A stretch of DNA of 64,000 nucleotides, from the NCBI GenBank assembly GCA_014607495.2, contig CP053149.1, positions 17,310,120-17,374,119 on the forward strand. Reading direction: 5' to 3'. Position 1 is the stretch's first letter; every line of letters starts with the position of its first letter. Of the stretch, positions 20,299 through 31,642 are shown piece after piece. The stretch comes from Carposina sasakii. Lineage: Eukaryota; Arthropoda; Insecta; Lepidoptera; Carposinidae. Under the pieces are notes generated by a model. The model searched no databases. It saw nothing but the letters and a program-made list of their open reading frames with translations, and was not told where the DNA came from. A program made the translations under genes and the position numbers.

Positions 20299-20770
20299 TC
20301 ATTGATATTGTGTTGCACGAGTGTAAAATAAGATAAAATTTAAGGGTGTGGGAAAAAATAACTTTTAACCTAGTCATAACTTCAAAGTACCAGCTAATAT
20401 AAAACCTTTATCATCTTGTATGTTGTAAAAAAGCGCAAAGTATGATGAATATAAACGCAGATTGCAGATAAACGTGGGTAGAGATTACGTTACCACGTTT
20501 TTATGATAGATAGGAGGGCTAATGCAGAATACTGGAGGTATTAGGTAGAAAACATCTCGTTTATATCTCTACTGCAGCGCCAAGTATCCTTGGTGGATAA
20601 ACGTTTTATCCAGGTCGATTGTTTGTTACGTACCTAGGTAATAGATGTAGGTACTAGATAGGTGCTTTTCCAAGGCTGTGATTCCTGTTCCGCTTTAATT
20701 TCCAATCCGACAAGAATTGGTCTAACTGCCCTATTTCCAAATAAACATTCAGTTTTTAGTTTATGTATAA

Positions 20771-20952
20771 CTAGCGAGCCACCCCGGTTTCGTACGGGTG
20801 CAATGCTGATACTATATATATAAACTTTCCTTTTGAATCGCTCTATCTATTTAAAAACACCTCATCAAAATCCGTTGCGTAGTTTACAAGACCTAACATA
20901 TATACATACAGACAGACAGCGGGAGGCAACTTTGTTTTATACTATGTTATGA
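20771..20952 (-). mobile_element. Small Helitron of a second subfamily
   Basis: The minus strand begins TCATAACATAGTATAAAACA (20952) and ends in a GC-rich hairpin region (CACCCGTACGAAACCGGGGT) with GCTCGCTAG at 20771. It is flanked by A and T as expected. Confidence 0.8.
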
Positions 20953-21042
20953 TTATGAAGCAAGAATCATCAAGATCATTTATGTCAAAAGTATTATGTA
21001 TGCTAAGTGGTGCAAGTAGGTCTAAGAAGGTTTATCTGAGAT

Positions 21043-21319
21043 CATCATTCATTCATCATTATTATCAGCCTATTGCAGTCCACTGCTGGACGTAGGCCAC
21101 CCCAGGGGCACTGCCCCATAAGACTGCCATGGGGGGTATTTGCCCATAGTTCACCACGTTGGGCAGGCGGGTTGGTGACTGCAGTTTGTATTTTGGACTG
21201 TGTGGTCAACCAACACGGGAGGCGCTGCCCCCTTCCCGGAAACCCTTAATCGCCTCGTTCGATACCCACGGGCAGACATGGGGTGGTACGAATTCTACTC
21301 TGCCGGCACCACGCGGCCC
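21043..21319 (-). repeat. Full-length SINE-like family A copy
   Basis: The 8-bp duplication TCTGAGAT flanks it (21035-21042 and 21320-21327). Its head ends exactly at GGGCCGCGTGGTGCC on the minus strand, supporting a discrete 5' end for the family. The tail is an imperfect (GAT)n. Confidence 0.88.
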
Positions 21320-21327
21320 TCTGAGAT

Positions 21328-21873
21328 ATGATGTATTTTTTCTACAGAACCCGATTTACAGCCAATATTCCAGCGCTGCCAAGTCACAGGCGCGCAAATA
21401 ATTCTTGGCGGATTAAATAATGTCAATAAGCGGCGTTGTTTTGTTTCGACTGGAAATAAAAACGTTCTGTCAGACGTTGTTCGCGATCGACGCCGCGCCA
21501 TTGCGAAGAAGTGTGGGCTGGGCGCTGGCTGTGCACTTGCCTTTTCCGAAAGTCAGCGTTTAGAGCCCGATAGTCTCGGAGATATTTCTGGAAATAGCTT
21601 GGATTGCTGTATTGTTTTGCTGTTTTCAGAATGTATTTTTATACTTACTTACCTTTAAGGTCTCAAAGTCTAATAATCAGATTCGTGGTTGATGACGTCT
21701 GTACCTTCGTTGTATTTTTTTACGCAAGTCATCGAAATTAATAATTTCCGCAGGTACCCTGTCTCTTAAAGCAGGATTTTTCACTTTGTTGTAAAGATGT
21801 CGTTCTACATTGCTTATACGACATCTCGTTTCCGCAATGGAATTGAGTGTGCCGAGTTCATTAAGATCACTTA
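21328..21873. other. Gene-free stretch
   Basis: No supportable frame. A GC-rich patch at 21480-21570 (GATCGACGCCGCGCCATTGC) is not explained. Confidence 0.35.
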
Positions 21874-21985
21874 GTATTTATTCTTTATTGCACATACACA
21901 AAAAGAAATATGGCATACAACATTAAAGAAGAGATGCATGTACAATGGCAAGCTTATCTCTACCAGAGATCTCTTCCAGCAAGCC
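21874..21985 (-). mobile_element. LINE 3' tail, family G
   Basis: The complement reads AGAGATAAGCTTGCCATTGT and ends GTGTATGTGCAATAAAGAAT. The same tail is at 47307-47406 (minus), and a diverged plus copy at 30215-30335 ends in (GAAA)n. Confidence 0.75.
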
Positions 21986-22192
21986 AAGCAAGTAAAGAGA
22001 AATTGTTAACAACATGGTAACATGTGCAATTAAACAAATTCTAAGAAACTACAAAACTACATTAAGAAAAAAAAGGAGAAAAAACAAATGACAGCATATT
22101 CATATAATAATAATAATAATAATAATTTATTTCAGAAAAATAATTCCATAATCACATTTAGTACATATACAGATTTATAATAATAGTGATAA

Positions 22193-22868
22193 TAATGCCC
22201 GCAGGGCAGCTTGTGGCGAGCTGTTGGGAGGTAGCGTTCCCACGGACCTGAAGTGCTCCCGGGGGAAGACCCTGTTCCTCATCTCCGGCGCCGGAGTGAG
22301 ATCTGACGAGGAACAGTTCCCCCACCTCTGCCTTGCCTTTGCCGGCCGGGCAGAGTGGAGTCGCGAGAGCTATGACAGCTCGAGGGTGGACGTGCCCGTC
22401 AGTAAGTGGCGAGTTGGCTTCGGTTTAAAGTCCAGGGGCACCCCTCCACCCTAGCCGCTCACCAAATGTTGCCCCCTTTGTCGCTCCGTGCGTGCGGCCG
22501 TTTTAGGGGGCCCATGAAATGAGTTGGCGAGTCACCGCCTGCCACCTAACAATTATGAGACTTGGTTGTAATGGCAGGTGTCCGTTAGTCTCCTTCAATA
22601 GCCCGATTTTCCAACCCCACCCAAAATTCAGCCCCATAGCCCATGACCTTGTTTCCCATCGCATGACAGAGCTCTGCACTCCAATAGTCTTGCACATGGC
22701 GGAGACCATCGCCGGGTGTATCATATTGTGCGTTCGGCGATGGTATCCGTCATGTGTATCCAACACGATATTAAAGTTCTCTTAAAAGGGCCTCTACATC
22801 TTGGCTACGGCCCGATGCACGCCTCTCAAAGGACCGGGACTCTGTAGTCCCGAGAATTTCAAAAGTGA
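22193..22868 (-). mobile_element. TAA-flanked element, copy 1 (Dong/R4-like candidate)
   Basis: On the minus strand this body of about 675 bp begins GAAATTCTCGGGACTACAG (7-bp hairpin CGGGACT/AGTCCCG) and ends GCCCTGCGGGC. TTA/TAA repeats flank both sides. The inverted copy at 45253-45922 has the same two ends and the same kind of flanks. Bombyx Dong (R4 clade) is known to target TAA repeats, so this could be the 3' region of such an element; no RT sequence is present to confirm it. Short frames inside are shared between copies but not clearly coding. Confidence 0.7.
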
Positions 22869-22889
22869 TAATAATAATAATAATAACCA

Positions 22890-24390
22890 AATAATCAAAA
22901 TCAGAATAAATAATTAAAAATTAAAATTAAACATTAAAATTAAGATTAAACATTTAGGGAGCACCTCACCATTTGTTTGTTAGTCAGTACATGAACCATA
23001 CAGCAGTGATTGATGTACTGACAGTCAAACCTGTCCGATAATGCTTTTAGTATGCTGTTGGAGCTGGCCCGGACCCTGCGCAGCAAGGATGTGCACCGCT
23101 TTCGCATTGTCGAATAAAAACAATCGACCCGCGCCTCGGCAAACATCCCCGACGCGCTACAGTGTCGCGGCAACCGCATCAACACCCTAAAAGCATTATT
23201 ATATTGCACACGAAGAGCATTGTACTGTGTCTGCGCATATGTCAACCACAGACTGCTCGTATAAAATGACGTACAAAATGCTCTAAACAGAGTTATTTTG
23301 ACGCCACTCGAACAACGCGCGAACCTGCGTGCTATCATATTAGCCCTCACAGACAACGCCCTTCGCTCCCTCTCCATATCAGTATGGTCCTTAAGGTCAG
23401 ATGTCAGGAAGTGACCGAGATATTTGAACTGTTGAATCCTCTTAAGTTTTATATCGTTCAAAGTAATGGCTGGTATGATATCTGGACCCTTGACACCACC
23501 GCCTTAAAGACCATGTATTCACTCTTTTTTGCATTATATAGTAAACCGTGACAACTTGCATAGCGCTCACAGATCTTCAACAATCTCGACAAACCACAAG
23601 CCGAGGCGCTCAGCAGTACCATGTCGTCTGCATAGCTGATATTATTAATACAAACCCCATCAATGTGGCATCCAACACGTGTACCGCTGAGCTCCTCCAC
23701 AAGCGCGTTCACGTACAGGTTAAATAGCTTTGGGGAGGTCAACCCGCCCTGCCTCACCCCGCACTCCAACCTATACGGCTCCGATAACTCGCCCGACCAC
23801 CGAACAAAGTTGACCTGGTTTAAATACCAGTACTTAAACATATTTATAAGTTCCTTAGGCATATGTATATCATTTAATTTCTGCCATAGTATGTCATAAG
23901 AAACCAGATCAAAAGCCCTCGAAAGGTCGAGAAAACTAGCATAAACATGTGTGCGTCTATCAGTGTAGTACCTAACAGTTTGCTTTAAGCTCAGTATCGC
24001 AGACTCAGTAGATAGTCCGGTTTTGAAACCAAATTGGTTATCGCTAATTTTTAAATACTCGTCAAGCTTGGAGCCAAGCAAACTGTCAAGAACCTTCGCG
24101 AGTACAGTAGCCAGTGAGATTGGTCTATAGTTATGCTTATCACATAGATCACCTGTCTTATTCTTCACAATTGGTACCACGACGGTCCTCATCATATCAG
24201 CTGGTAGATATGAGTGTCCCATGCATAGTGTATAGTACATTGCAAGAACTCTAAAGATGTGGACACCAGCATACTTCAGGTGTTCTATACTTAAGCAGTT
24301 ATGTCCTGGAGACTTACCTCGCTTCATCAACTCAATTACGTGTCTTATATCTTTCGCTGCGAATCTAATATTGATCTCCTGCCCATGGAG
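22890..24390 (-). pseudogene. Jockey/CR1-group LINE reverse transcriptase, frameshifted
   Basis: Read on the minus strand, about 300 codons run from 24385 to 23458 with the RT landmarks GKSPGHNCL, NYRPISL, FLDLSRAFD and YADDMVLL. A shift of one base near 23490 then moves the frame, which continues to 22946 with FKYLGHFLTSD and YNNAFRVLMRLPRHCSASGM. The endonuclease and the start of RT are missing (5' truncation), and an A/T-rich tail leads into (TTA)n. Assignment to the broad Jockey/CR1 assemblage is by motif style; the exact clade is unclear. A second 3' end of the same lineage is at 62155-62560. Confidence 0.88.
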
Positions 24391-24395
24391 TACTC

Positions 24396-24645
24396 TAATA
24401 CTCTAATAATAATAATATAATGGACAGGTAGTGATCCTTCAGCTTTTCCCTAAATGTGCCAACAGTGTGACAATCTCTAACCGTGTGGGGTAATTCATTC
24501 CAGAGCTTAACCGCCCGAACCGAGAAAGAATACCCAAAAGCCCTAGAATTAAATCGGGGAGTTTGTAGCAGTGATGCCGTATTGGATCGGAGAGGCCGAT
24601 CTCTTGAAAAGAGATATTTAAAGCGCTCACTGATTTAAATTATTT
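24396..24645 (-). mobile_element. CR1-like LINE 3' end with (ATT)n tail
   Basis: The minus strand encodes the C-terminal pattern LWNELPHTVRD, then TFREKLKDHYLS, then an (ATT)n tail at about 24400. It lies directly 5' of the previous LINE fragment on that strand. Confidence 0.75.
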
Positions 24646-25050
24646 ATTATTTAAATGTATTTAAGCCTTAGTAAGTACCTTCCCTTATGAAATACTTAAT
24701 ATTATAAATAACATTTAATTAGGTACTATGTGTTAATTGTGCTCCTGTTACTGTTACCTAATTGTGAATAATCGGACGGACGGGTACACGCGCTATACCT
24801 ACTCGTACTTTTTACACGACCCTTCACAAAATACCTGCCACAAGCCGACGTTAATAAAACACCAGTGTAACAGTTCACGGCACTCGAAGGTACAGGCCCG
24901 GTGATTGTTTAAACGAGTTGCGGAATCGAAATCTGTTTCTCATTGCCCCTTGACGGCTCGAGGCTAATACTAATACTAATACTTTCTATGCGTAGGTAGG
25001 CCGGAGTTGCTGGTTGAAAATTTGTAAAATTATTGTTTTTTGACAACTCA
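24646..25050. other. Gene-free stretch
   Basis: AT-rich DNA without supportable features. A short (TAC TAA)n-like run at 24966-24981 is the only simple repeat. Confidence 0.35.
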
Positions 25051-25054
25051 TAAA

Positions 25055-25175
25055 GGAACTCTGGCATTCTCTCAGGCGATAGGCCAGCAACATGGCTGTG
25101 TAATCTCTCTTATGATCCTGCAGTTCTGGCTACCCGAGTAAAGGAACACATCCGTGTCTATATGTATGGTATTTA
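25055..25175 (+). repeat. Dispersed repeat family X fragment
   Basis: It shares GGCATTCTCTCAGGCGATAG, then GTTCTGGCTACCC and GGAACACA, with copies at 9545, 27640, 41560 (minus), 43700, 53740 and 62590 (minus). Confidence 0.65.
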
Positions 25176-25269
25176 AATGAATGACACTTTTATATAGTTC
25201 TGCATAAAGTGGTAAGTAATGCAAAGAATCTGCGCAAAACAACCACTTTTCATCAGTTAGCTTAACGGG

Positions 25270-25766
25270 GCTCCGTTATTGGAACGAAGTTCCTTACGGC
25301 AGGCTTGGAGGAGATAGGGATTTTGCTGCGCGACCGAACTGAAAAAAATGTGATAGTAAAACCGTAAGAAAAAGTGTGTGGAATAAAACCGTTAAATGAG
25401 ACGTGCGCAGGCGCGACAGTCGTATACACAAGCGAGTAGTGTATAATACCTTTCTCTATCTCCCTCTTTCTTTTCGTTCTCTCATCCCTTCTCTCTCTAT
25501 TACTACTCCACCCCGCCAATGCATAGTATATACTCATGAATTCATGGACAAGCACGTGGCGAATACTCACATTATAGATACATTTTACTCGTGAGTAGCC
25601 ACGTTTATTGGAACGAAGTTCCTTACGGCAGGCTTGGAGGAGATAGGGATTTTGCTGCGCGACCAAACTGAAAAAAATGTGATAGTAAAACCGTAAGAAA
25701 AAGTGCGTGGAATAAAACCGTTAGCCGAAGGAACTTCGTTCCTACCTGGTGTCCCACGACACCACA
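25270..25766. mobile_element. DNA transposon-like unit with internal direct duplication
   Basis: Two direct copies of a segment of about 115 bp (25277-25395 and 25609-25720) begin ATTGGAACGAAGTTCCTTAC. At the right, GAAGGAACTTCGTTCCTACC gives an inverted partner, followed by the palindrome GGTGTCCCACGACACC. The 213 bp between the duplicates are unrelated. It looks like a MITE family with a partial tandem copy; frames inside are not genes. Confidence 0.6.
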
Positions 25767-26193
25767 CTATTTTTGCCTACATGTTAATGTACAGTATAGT
25801 CATTAGTTACCTATATGAAGACAGCCTCTCCTCTATTAAAAACCTGTATAAATTCATATATCCGCTGTAGACTCGCTAAGCTAGGGTACCTATTTCTCCC
25901 ATGCAAGTTATTGAATTGATTTGCAAGCGCTCTTTGCATGCCCTAACGAAAGCACTCAAACTATTTGCACCGGCGGCATGTCGGTTCGCACGAGGGCTGA
26001 AACTGTAAAAAAACTGGTTTGGTAAGGTTTTGGTTAGATATAAAACGCAGTAAAAGTGTTATCGGAATTTCTGTTTTTACAGAAAATGTCTCTGTACACA
26101 TAAGTTTTCCAATAATTGACAATTTTCGCTTAGGTAGTAAAAGTTATCAATCAATTATAGATAATTGACAAAAAAGAACCTATATATTACACA

Positions 26194-26703
26194 ACTAGTG
26201 GACGCCTGCGACTCCGTCCGCGTGGACTGCAGAAAAATCAAAATGTCGAAATTATCCGCTATAAAAACATTTCCCCGGGATAAAAAGCCTATATGTTAAG
26301 TGGGACCTCAGAATATATTCCTGAAAACTGCATCGAAATCGGTCCAGCCGTTTCTGAGATTAGCGTGCACAAATAACGATCCGTTACAATCTTAATATAT
26401 ATAAATCTCGTGTCACAATGTTTGTCCTCAATGGACTCCTAAACCACTTAACCGATTATAATAAAATTCGCACACCATGTGCAGTTCGATCCAACTTGAG
26501 AGATAGGATAGTTTAAATCTCAAATTATAGTCGCAATTTTAATTTATTGCTAATTATTTGTCTGTTATACCTTTCGACTTGGTTGAGTAAGTAATCAATA
26601 GATGGCGCTGCTTTGGTAAACCGACAAACGTCATATAAGCTACAATTCAATTTCCACGCGGACGAAGTCGCGGGCGTCCACTAGTTGTATTATATGTATA
26701 GAT
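26194..26703 (-). mobile_element. Helitron carrying a second Helitron
   Basis: On the minus strand the outer element begins TCTATACATATAATACAA near 26703, is interrupted by the plus-strand Helitron at 26390-26684, resumes with TTGTAACGGATCGTTATTTG and ends in the GCGGACGGAGTCGC hairpin with CTAG near 26194. Excising the inner element restores an order like that of the Helitron at 12408-12741. Confidence 0.85.
26390..26684 (+). mobile_element. Inner Helitron, complete, 295 bp
   Basis: It begins TCTTAATATATATAAATCTC and ends with the GCGGACGAAGTCGCGGGC hairpin, then CTAG at 26681-26684, between host A and T. It contains GGACTCCTAAACCACTTAAC, a run common in one Helitron subfamily. There is no coding capacity. 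Confidence 0.88.
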
Positions 26704-27240
26704 TGACATTTCTACATCATAACATAATATAGGTACAAACTTAACATTATTTAAAACCAAATGAAACATTTACGATAACTAGAAATAAGAGTTTAAAAAG
26801 AGTCAATCGTCCACTTGTCGATCCTAATCGACTTACAATTTGTGTTACTTTAAGTTTCACCTTTATAAATAAAACCAACGACAAAAAAACTTCTTGAAAG
26901 GTACACAACATGTTTAATTTTCCCGTAAGCACAAAAACTTACATAATGAAAGAGACAAAAAACAAGATTCATCACAAAAATGTCCTCATATTTCCTTTAT
27001 TACCTGTAATATTTTGTAGGTTCCGGCACACTTTACTAAATAAACTTGTTCCGCGGAGATATTCCAATTTATTTCATGGATTTCCGCGGAAACAAACAAT
27101 GCTATTATAAACTCGTGTTCACATGGCATGCTTTGTTCCAAACATATTTGTATATCACAACAAACATTTTAATATTACAAATTATGCAGTTCAAATAGAA
27201 CTATTTTCAGAAAGTGTAATTAATTTGTTATTCGTAAACA
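26704..27240. other. Gene-free stretch
   Basis: AT-rich. TTCCGCGGA at 27049-27057 and TTTCCGCGGAAA at 27080-27091 form a small inverted pair of unknown meaning. Confidence 0.35.
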
Positions 27241-27244
27241 GCCT

Positions 27245-27810
27245 AGGTTGTCCTGTTCCGTGTTTCCGAATCGGGGTAGCCTGAGTAGAACAGCAGGATC
27301 ATGAAGGTGTATCACAGCGCGGGGTCAATCGTCCGCGAGAACGCCGAGTGAATGTCGTAAGAATCGACTGAGGAACTTAGGGACGTTCTCTCAGGCATAG
27401 AGGAATAAGATGTCATAGAGTGCTAATGTCACAGTAACTGTTTCGATGCACCATTAGACTTTTCGGTGCCTCACAATTCCAGTCCTTGACACTTAGATTC
27501 TATTAGTGTAATGTATAGTAATGTACTATATTACTAATAAATTGTAACATATAGTAATGTAATTTAAGTGTCACGGACTGGAATTGTGAGGCACCGAAAA
27601 GTCTAATGGTGCATCGAAACAGTTAGTATGACATTAGCACTCTATGTCTACATCTTATTCCTCTATGTCTCAGATGACAAGCTAGCAACTTATCATTGAT
27701 CTTTTATATCTTGGCGCGGTATGCTGAACGTGTCTCTGGGATATCGTAATCCTGTAGTAGTCAGTACTACAGGATCTACTACCATATTTTGGGAACACAA
27801 ACGTGTGTTT
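27245..27810 (+). repeat. Dispersed repeat family X, split by a MITE
   Basis: The left half ends GACGTTCTCTCAGG at 27391. The right half resumes with TCTCAGATGACAAGCTAGCA after the MITE and continues to TTTTGGGAACACAAACGTGT. Other copies read through the junction (GGCATTCTCTCAGGCGATAG at 25056 onward). Confidence 0.75.
27392..27669. mobile_element. Hairpin MITE (CATAGAGGAATAAGATG family)
   Basis: The two ends are inverted copies of each other over more than 100 bp (CATAGAGGAATAAGATG against its complement, then GTGCTAATGTCA and further in GGTGCCTCACAATTCCAGTC). A short AT-rich centre remains. The flanks TCTCAGG and TCTCAGA suggest a 7-bp duplication with one change. Partial copies are at 54243-54298 and 63493-63688. 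Confidence 0.85.
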
Positions 27811-28035
27811 ATATTATGTACATACATACATAAATATATGTCGCATCCGGTCATGAATATGGACACTAAACGAAACGCAAGCGCACCACCCAGGGTTCGT
27901 CAGCGCAACTATTATATATCCGGTGCGCGCTTCAACAGAGTCGTGATGTTGGATTCGCCTTGGAGGGAGTTCACTTTATATTGTACCTCCGAGGAGTAAA
28001 GTCTTGTTACACAATGTCAAGAAATCCTCTAGATC

Positions 28036-28275
28036 CTACATACATATAATCACGCCTTTATCCCTTACGGGGTAGGCAGAGCACCGAGGGCCGATAGAAC
28101 CACATGGTGCCACTTCTGACCAATTTTGAGGGCATAGTTGAGATGTACAAGTTCGGTTAGTAGTGACAGGTGGTCAGCCCATCGCGTACAAAACACCGAG
28201 ACCCTCTTGTCCCTCTACTGACTTGTACAGTATGCCCGGGAAGAGAAGCAGCTGTAGTACTATACGTTTTTTTTT
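28036..28275 (-). mobile_element. LINE 3' end, (CATA)n-tail family, copy 1
   Basis: It runs from CACTCCCAGAG near 28275 down to a (TATG)n tail. It is shared with 36281-36400 and 42772-42965 (minus) and 39030-39280 (plus). The tail-proximal part includes CCTTACGGGGTAGGCAGAGC. It is probably an old non-LTR 3' end whose frame has decayed. Confidence 0.65.
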
Positions 28276-28412
28276 CACTCCCAGAGTAGCATAGAAGAAA
28301 TATTATTATGTAACTACATTATAATCAACGGTGACTCGGCCGAAGTAGCGTGCATCACCTAGTTTCTGCTGACATTAGTTTCTATGCTAATAGTAACTAA
28401 TAAAGACAACTT

Positions 28413-28610
28413 ATATAACGTCTTTTCAAAATTAGTGATTATCTTTTGACACGAAACTAGTTAGGTAAAAAGAAGCAACTTTCACTTTGGGACCAACTCT
28501 GAAATTGTGAAAAAAAAATCTGCTGTTCCATACAATCTCGAATAATTACTGCTCTGAAATGTATGGAACAGCTGATTTTTAACTAATTTTAAAAAGACCT
28601 TATATACACA
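28413..28610. mobile_element. Foldback MITE with 25-bp inverted ends
   Basis: TATATAACGTCTTTTCAAAA at the left pairs with the complement of the right end (TATATAAGGTCTTTTTAAAA). The interior holds a further inverted pair around GCTGTTCCATACAATC. A partial copy is at 17165-17312. A SINE-like insertion follows immediately. Confidence 0.65.
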
Positions 28611-28611
28611 G

Positions 28612-28741
28612 GTCGGTCACCAACCCGCCTGCCTAGCGTGGTGACTATGGGCAAAACCCCCCTGTGCCAGTAGCCTTGTGGCGTGCCCTGGTGGAGGCCT
28701 ACGTCCAGCAGTGGACTGCAATAAGCTGAAGAAGAAGAAGA
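28612..28741 (+). repeat. 5'-truncated SINE-like family A copy
   Basis: A 10-bp duplication ATATACACAG flanks it (28602-28611 and 28742-28751). The tail is (GAA)n instead of (GAT)n. Confidence 0.85.
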
Positions 28742-28751
28742 ATATACACAG

Positions 28752-29460
28752 TTGGCATAAATGCAATCTTATTTAAATATTGGAGCTAAGAGTGCTTGCT
28801 TTCCCTGTTTACACTAATATACGAGTAACTAAGGCAACTAATTAAAAGTTATTCTGCGTGAATGTTAGATTCACAGCCGTGTGGTTACACTATACTATGT
28901 GTATGTACCTTGTGTTACACGGAGGTGCAAATTGTAGCGGAGAATACTAATCGCACATCTACTTCAGGTTAATGTGACTTTAAGGAACTACATGTACGGC
29001 ATGCGGCATGTTCGTCTGTGCAAAACACAAACATACTTAATAGTAGTAAAATGCAAAATACCATTTTATTAGTTGAATAGAACATGTTAACCTACAATTT
29101 AATTTGAATACCTGCTACCAGTTTTAGAAATGCAGATGCTGTCAAAACTTTGGGGAGTCTGCAAGCCTACAGGCCTTTTATGATAGCCGCAACACTAGAT
29201 GAAACCTTTATTATTACTTAGGTACCAAATATGACCATATAGGTACTAAATAGTAGCAATTAGGTACTAAATATTGGTAGTACATGAACGGGAATCGGTC
29301 AGTTTGTACAGTCATCCTGATGCACACCCTTTAATGGTATTTTACAAATATTAGAATTTTATAACAATGTATCTAATGAGTTCGGACTCTGATATATTCT
29401 GTTATTCAATATGTTTCAGTGTATAGATTATAGGACTAAGCTAAAAAAACGACTGGTTTT
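28752..29460. other. Gene-free stretch
   Basis: AT-rich DNA with nothing I can support. Confidence 0.4.
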
Positions 29461-29463
29461 ATA

Positions 29464-29760
29464 CAGGGTGATTTTTGGTCGTCAACGTTCCCGAAAACTA
29501 CGGAATCTCCTCATCATCATGATCATTTTTCTCCATGGAAGCATACCTGGGAAGTGTCTGGTTCCCAAGATATTAGGGTCCAAAGTTGAGTAAATAGACT
29601 GCGTTTTTCTGCATAAATGCACATAGACGCGTGTAGCAAGATTTTTTCATGAGAAATAATTAATATCTGTCTATGATTAAACTAGTATAAACACTGGATA
29701 CTATAAATTTCGCCCGATCAAGTAATTTAAAAAAAATCCAATAAATTTACATAGTTTCCC
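29464..29760. repeat. Dispersed repeat K, copy 1
   Basis: It begins ACAGGGTGATTTTTGGTCGT and contains GTTGAGTAAATAGACTGCGT, then GATTAAACTAGTATAAACAC. It matches 52923-53165 and, more shortly, 31497-31642. The start resembles inverted-repeat ends of DNA transposons, but the far end is not defined. Confidence 0.65.
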
Positions 29761-30214
29761 AGCATTTTTTTGGCATAAACTTACTTTACTTGATGTATAG
29801 AGGACGTACCTTTCGTTAAGGGTGGCAACGAAAAAACACTGTATAGTAGAACCCAGGTAATTTGACAAAAGAAATATAAAAAACTACTAAAGTAAATACA
29901 AACTACGTAGCAAGAAGCGGAGGAACAAATAAAACTAGAATAACTTGTTATTGCATGGCTCAGGCCAGTGACCGCGGGAATTGTAATATAGTAGTATTAT
30001 AGTAGGCACCTTTGTTTTATGATTAACTGTTATCTTAATACATGTTGTAAAATATGTAACTACTGCAGCACATTATTGACATCACCGTTATTTAAAACCG
30101 TTTTGGTGAAACATGCTTATAATTATAATATTATTAATAAAGAATTTTTTTCTCCCTCTGTGCACATGTGTTTTATCTATTCTGTGATATGTCTTTTTTT
30201 TAAATATTTTTGTT
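29761..30214. other. Gene-free stretch
   Basis: AT-rich DNA without supportable features. Confidence 0.4.
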
Positions 30215-30335
30215 CGGGTTAGCTGGAAGAGATCTCTTATAGAGATAAGCTCGCCTTTGTACAATATTTATTTTAATTGTGTTATTTTTTATTTATGTGT
30301 GTGTGTACAATAAAGAAAGAAAGAAAGAAAGAAAG
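30215..30335 (+). mobile_element. LINE 3' tail, family G, with (GAAA)n
   Basis: It contains GGAAGAGATCTCTTATAGAG, ends GTGTGTACAATAAAG and then (GAAA)n. It is a diverged plus-strand relative of 21874-21985. Confidence 0.65.
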
Positions 30336-31496
30336 AAATGGAAAAAATTCTTCACCCGAGCGGGAATGCTTATAATTAGTACGATCCGATATATTAAAGA
30401 GGCGTTTATCCCAAAAAGATTTATAAAGTGTTTTTTGGACTACATACACAATCTACTTAAAAATACAAAACAAAACAGATGAGACCATGCTTAACTATTA
30501 AATTCCATTCGTTTATAATAGCGATACGAACACGCTGTATGTCTTATATCACAAAACACGTCTATCCAATTGGAGCTTCTCAATCCGACCGCCAACGTCT
30601 ATTCTATAAGCGATCGACATTCGGTCGAGCGGCGCTATCGAATTATAAATTCAATCAAGCGAAGCACCATCCGCGGGAGTGGGTCAGGCCGTCAGCGTCG
30701 CACATAATAACGTGCCAGCAGCGCTGACACGAGATATAATGGCGTCGGGAATAGCTCCCCGATGGGGAAGAGCGCCACTTTTGTACACTATGTAAAGTTA
30801 AGTGCGTTCGATGCGAAGGATGCATGTTTGTAATGTAAATGCCGGGTTCGGAGTTCAACTGTGGAATCTGATATCGAGTTGTGTTATGGCTATTGGAAGT
30901 TACTGGTGTACTGGCACTGGAATACCTCTTGCAATATCTTTGCTTAGAAAAATAAATGCCATATGAAAAATTTTCATGAATCTCGTAAATATAATGTTGT
31001 ACCTATTTTCGTTGACTGATATTCCATTAGATTTGATTCGATCAAGGGCTGATTTTTCGAATGGTCTCTATCTTGATCGAGTTTTAGAGAAAACAGCATC
31101 AAATTTATCCTATATGTTAAAACTATAAATATGTTTCTCCCTCTTCTAATCGTACTATCTCTTTTCCTCGCCGCGGACGCTGGCCACGTGTGTTTCCCAT
31201 CTGCCAGTTGCTCAACCACCGCGGTACTGACCTCGCGTCTCGGCAAGTGAATTTTTGTGTGTGACAACCTGACCTACCCTATCAGAGTGCCCTTACCCTA
31301 AAAGTGGACTACAGTGAACTGTGAACCTAAACCCTACGATAAATTCCGCGCGGAAGAAGAAAGAAGAGAAAACACACAGGTAACTCTTTGACCTACTCCT
31401 AAAATTTTCCCTTTGACGCGACGCGATCCACCTAAATCCCAAAACACTATAGATAGGCTATCGGACGGTTGGAAAAATCGGATTCAAATATTTTGT
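30336..31496. other. Stretch with a SINE end and a possible exon
   Basis: At 30338-30365 a fragment (TTCTTCACCCGAGCGGGAAT) matches the SINE end at 61428. At 31130-31380 a GC-richer segment ends AACACACAG before GTAACT, which could be a splice donor of a first exon or a transposon leader. No coding frame supports either. Confidence 0.35.
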
Positions 31497-31642
31497 GTAA
31501 TGGTCGTCAACGTTCCCAAAAACTACGAAATCTCCTCATTATCACGATCATTTTACTCCATGGAAGCATACGTGGGAAGTGTCTGGTTTCCAAAATATTA
31601 GGGTTCAAAGTTGAGTAAATAGACTGCGTTTTTCTGCATATT
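31497..31642. repeat. Dispersed repeat K, copy 2 (partial)
   Basis: It starts at GGTCGTCAACGTTCCC and ends GCGTTTTTCTGCAT, as in copies 1 and 3. Confidence 0.65.
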
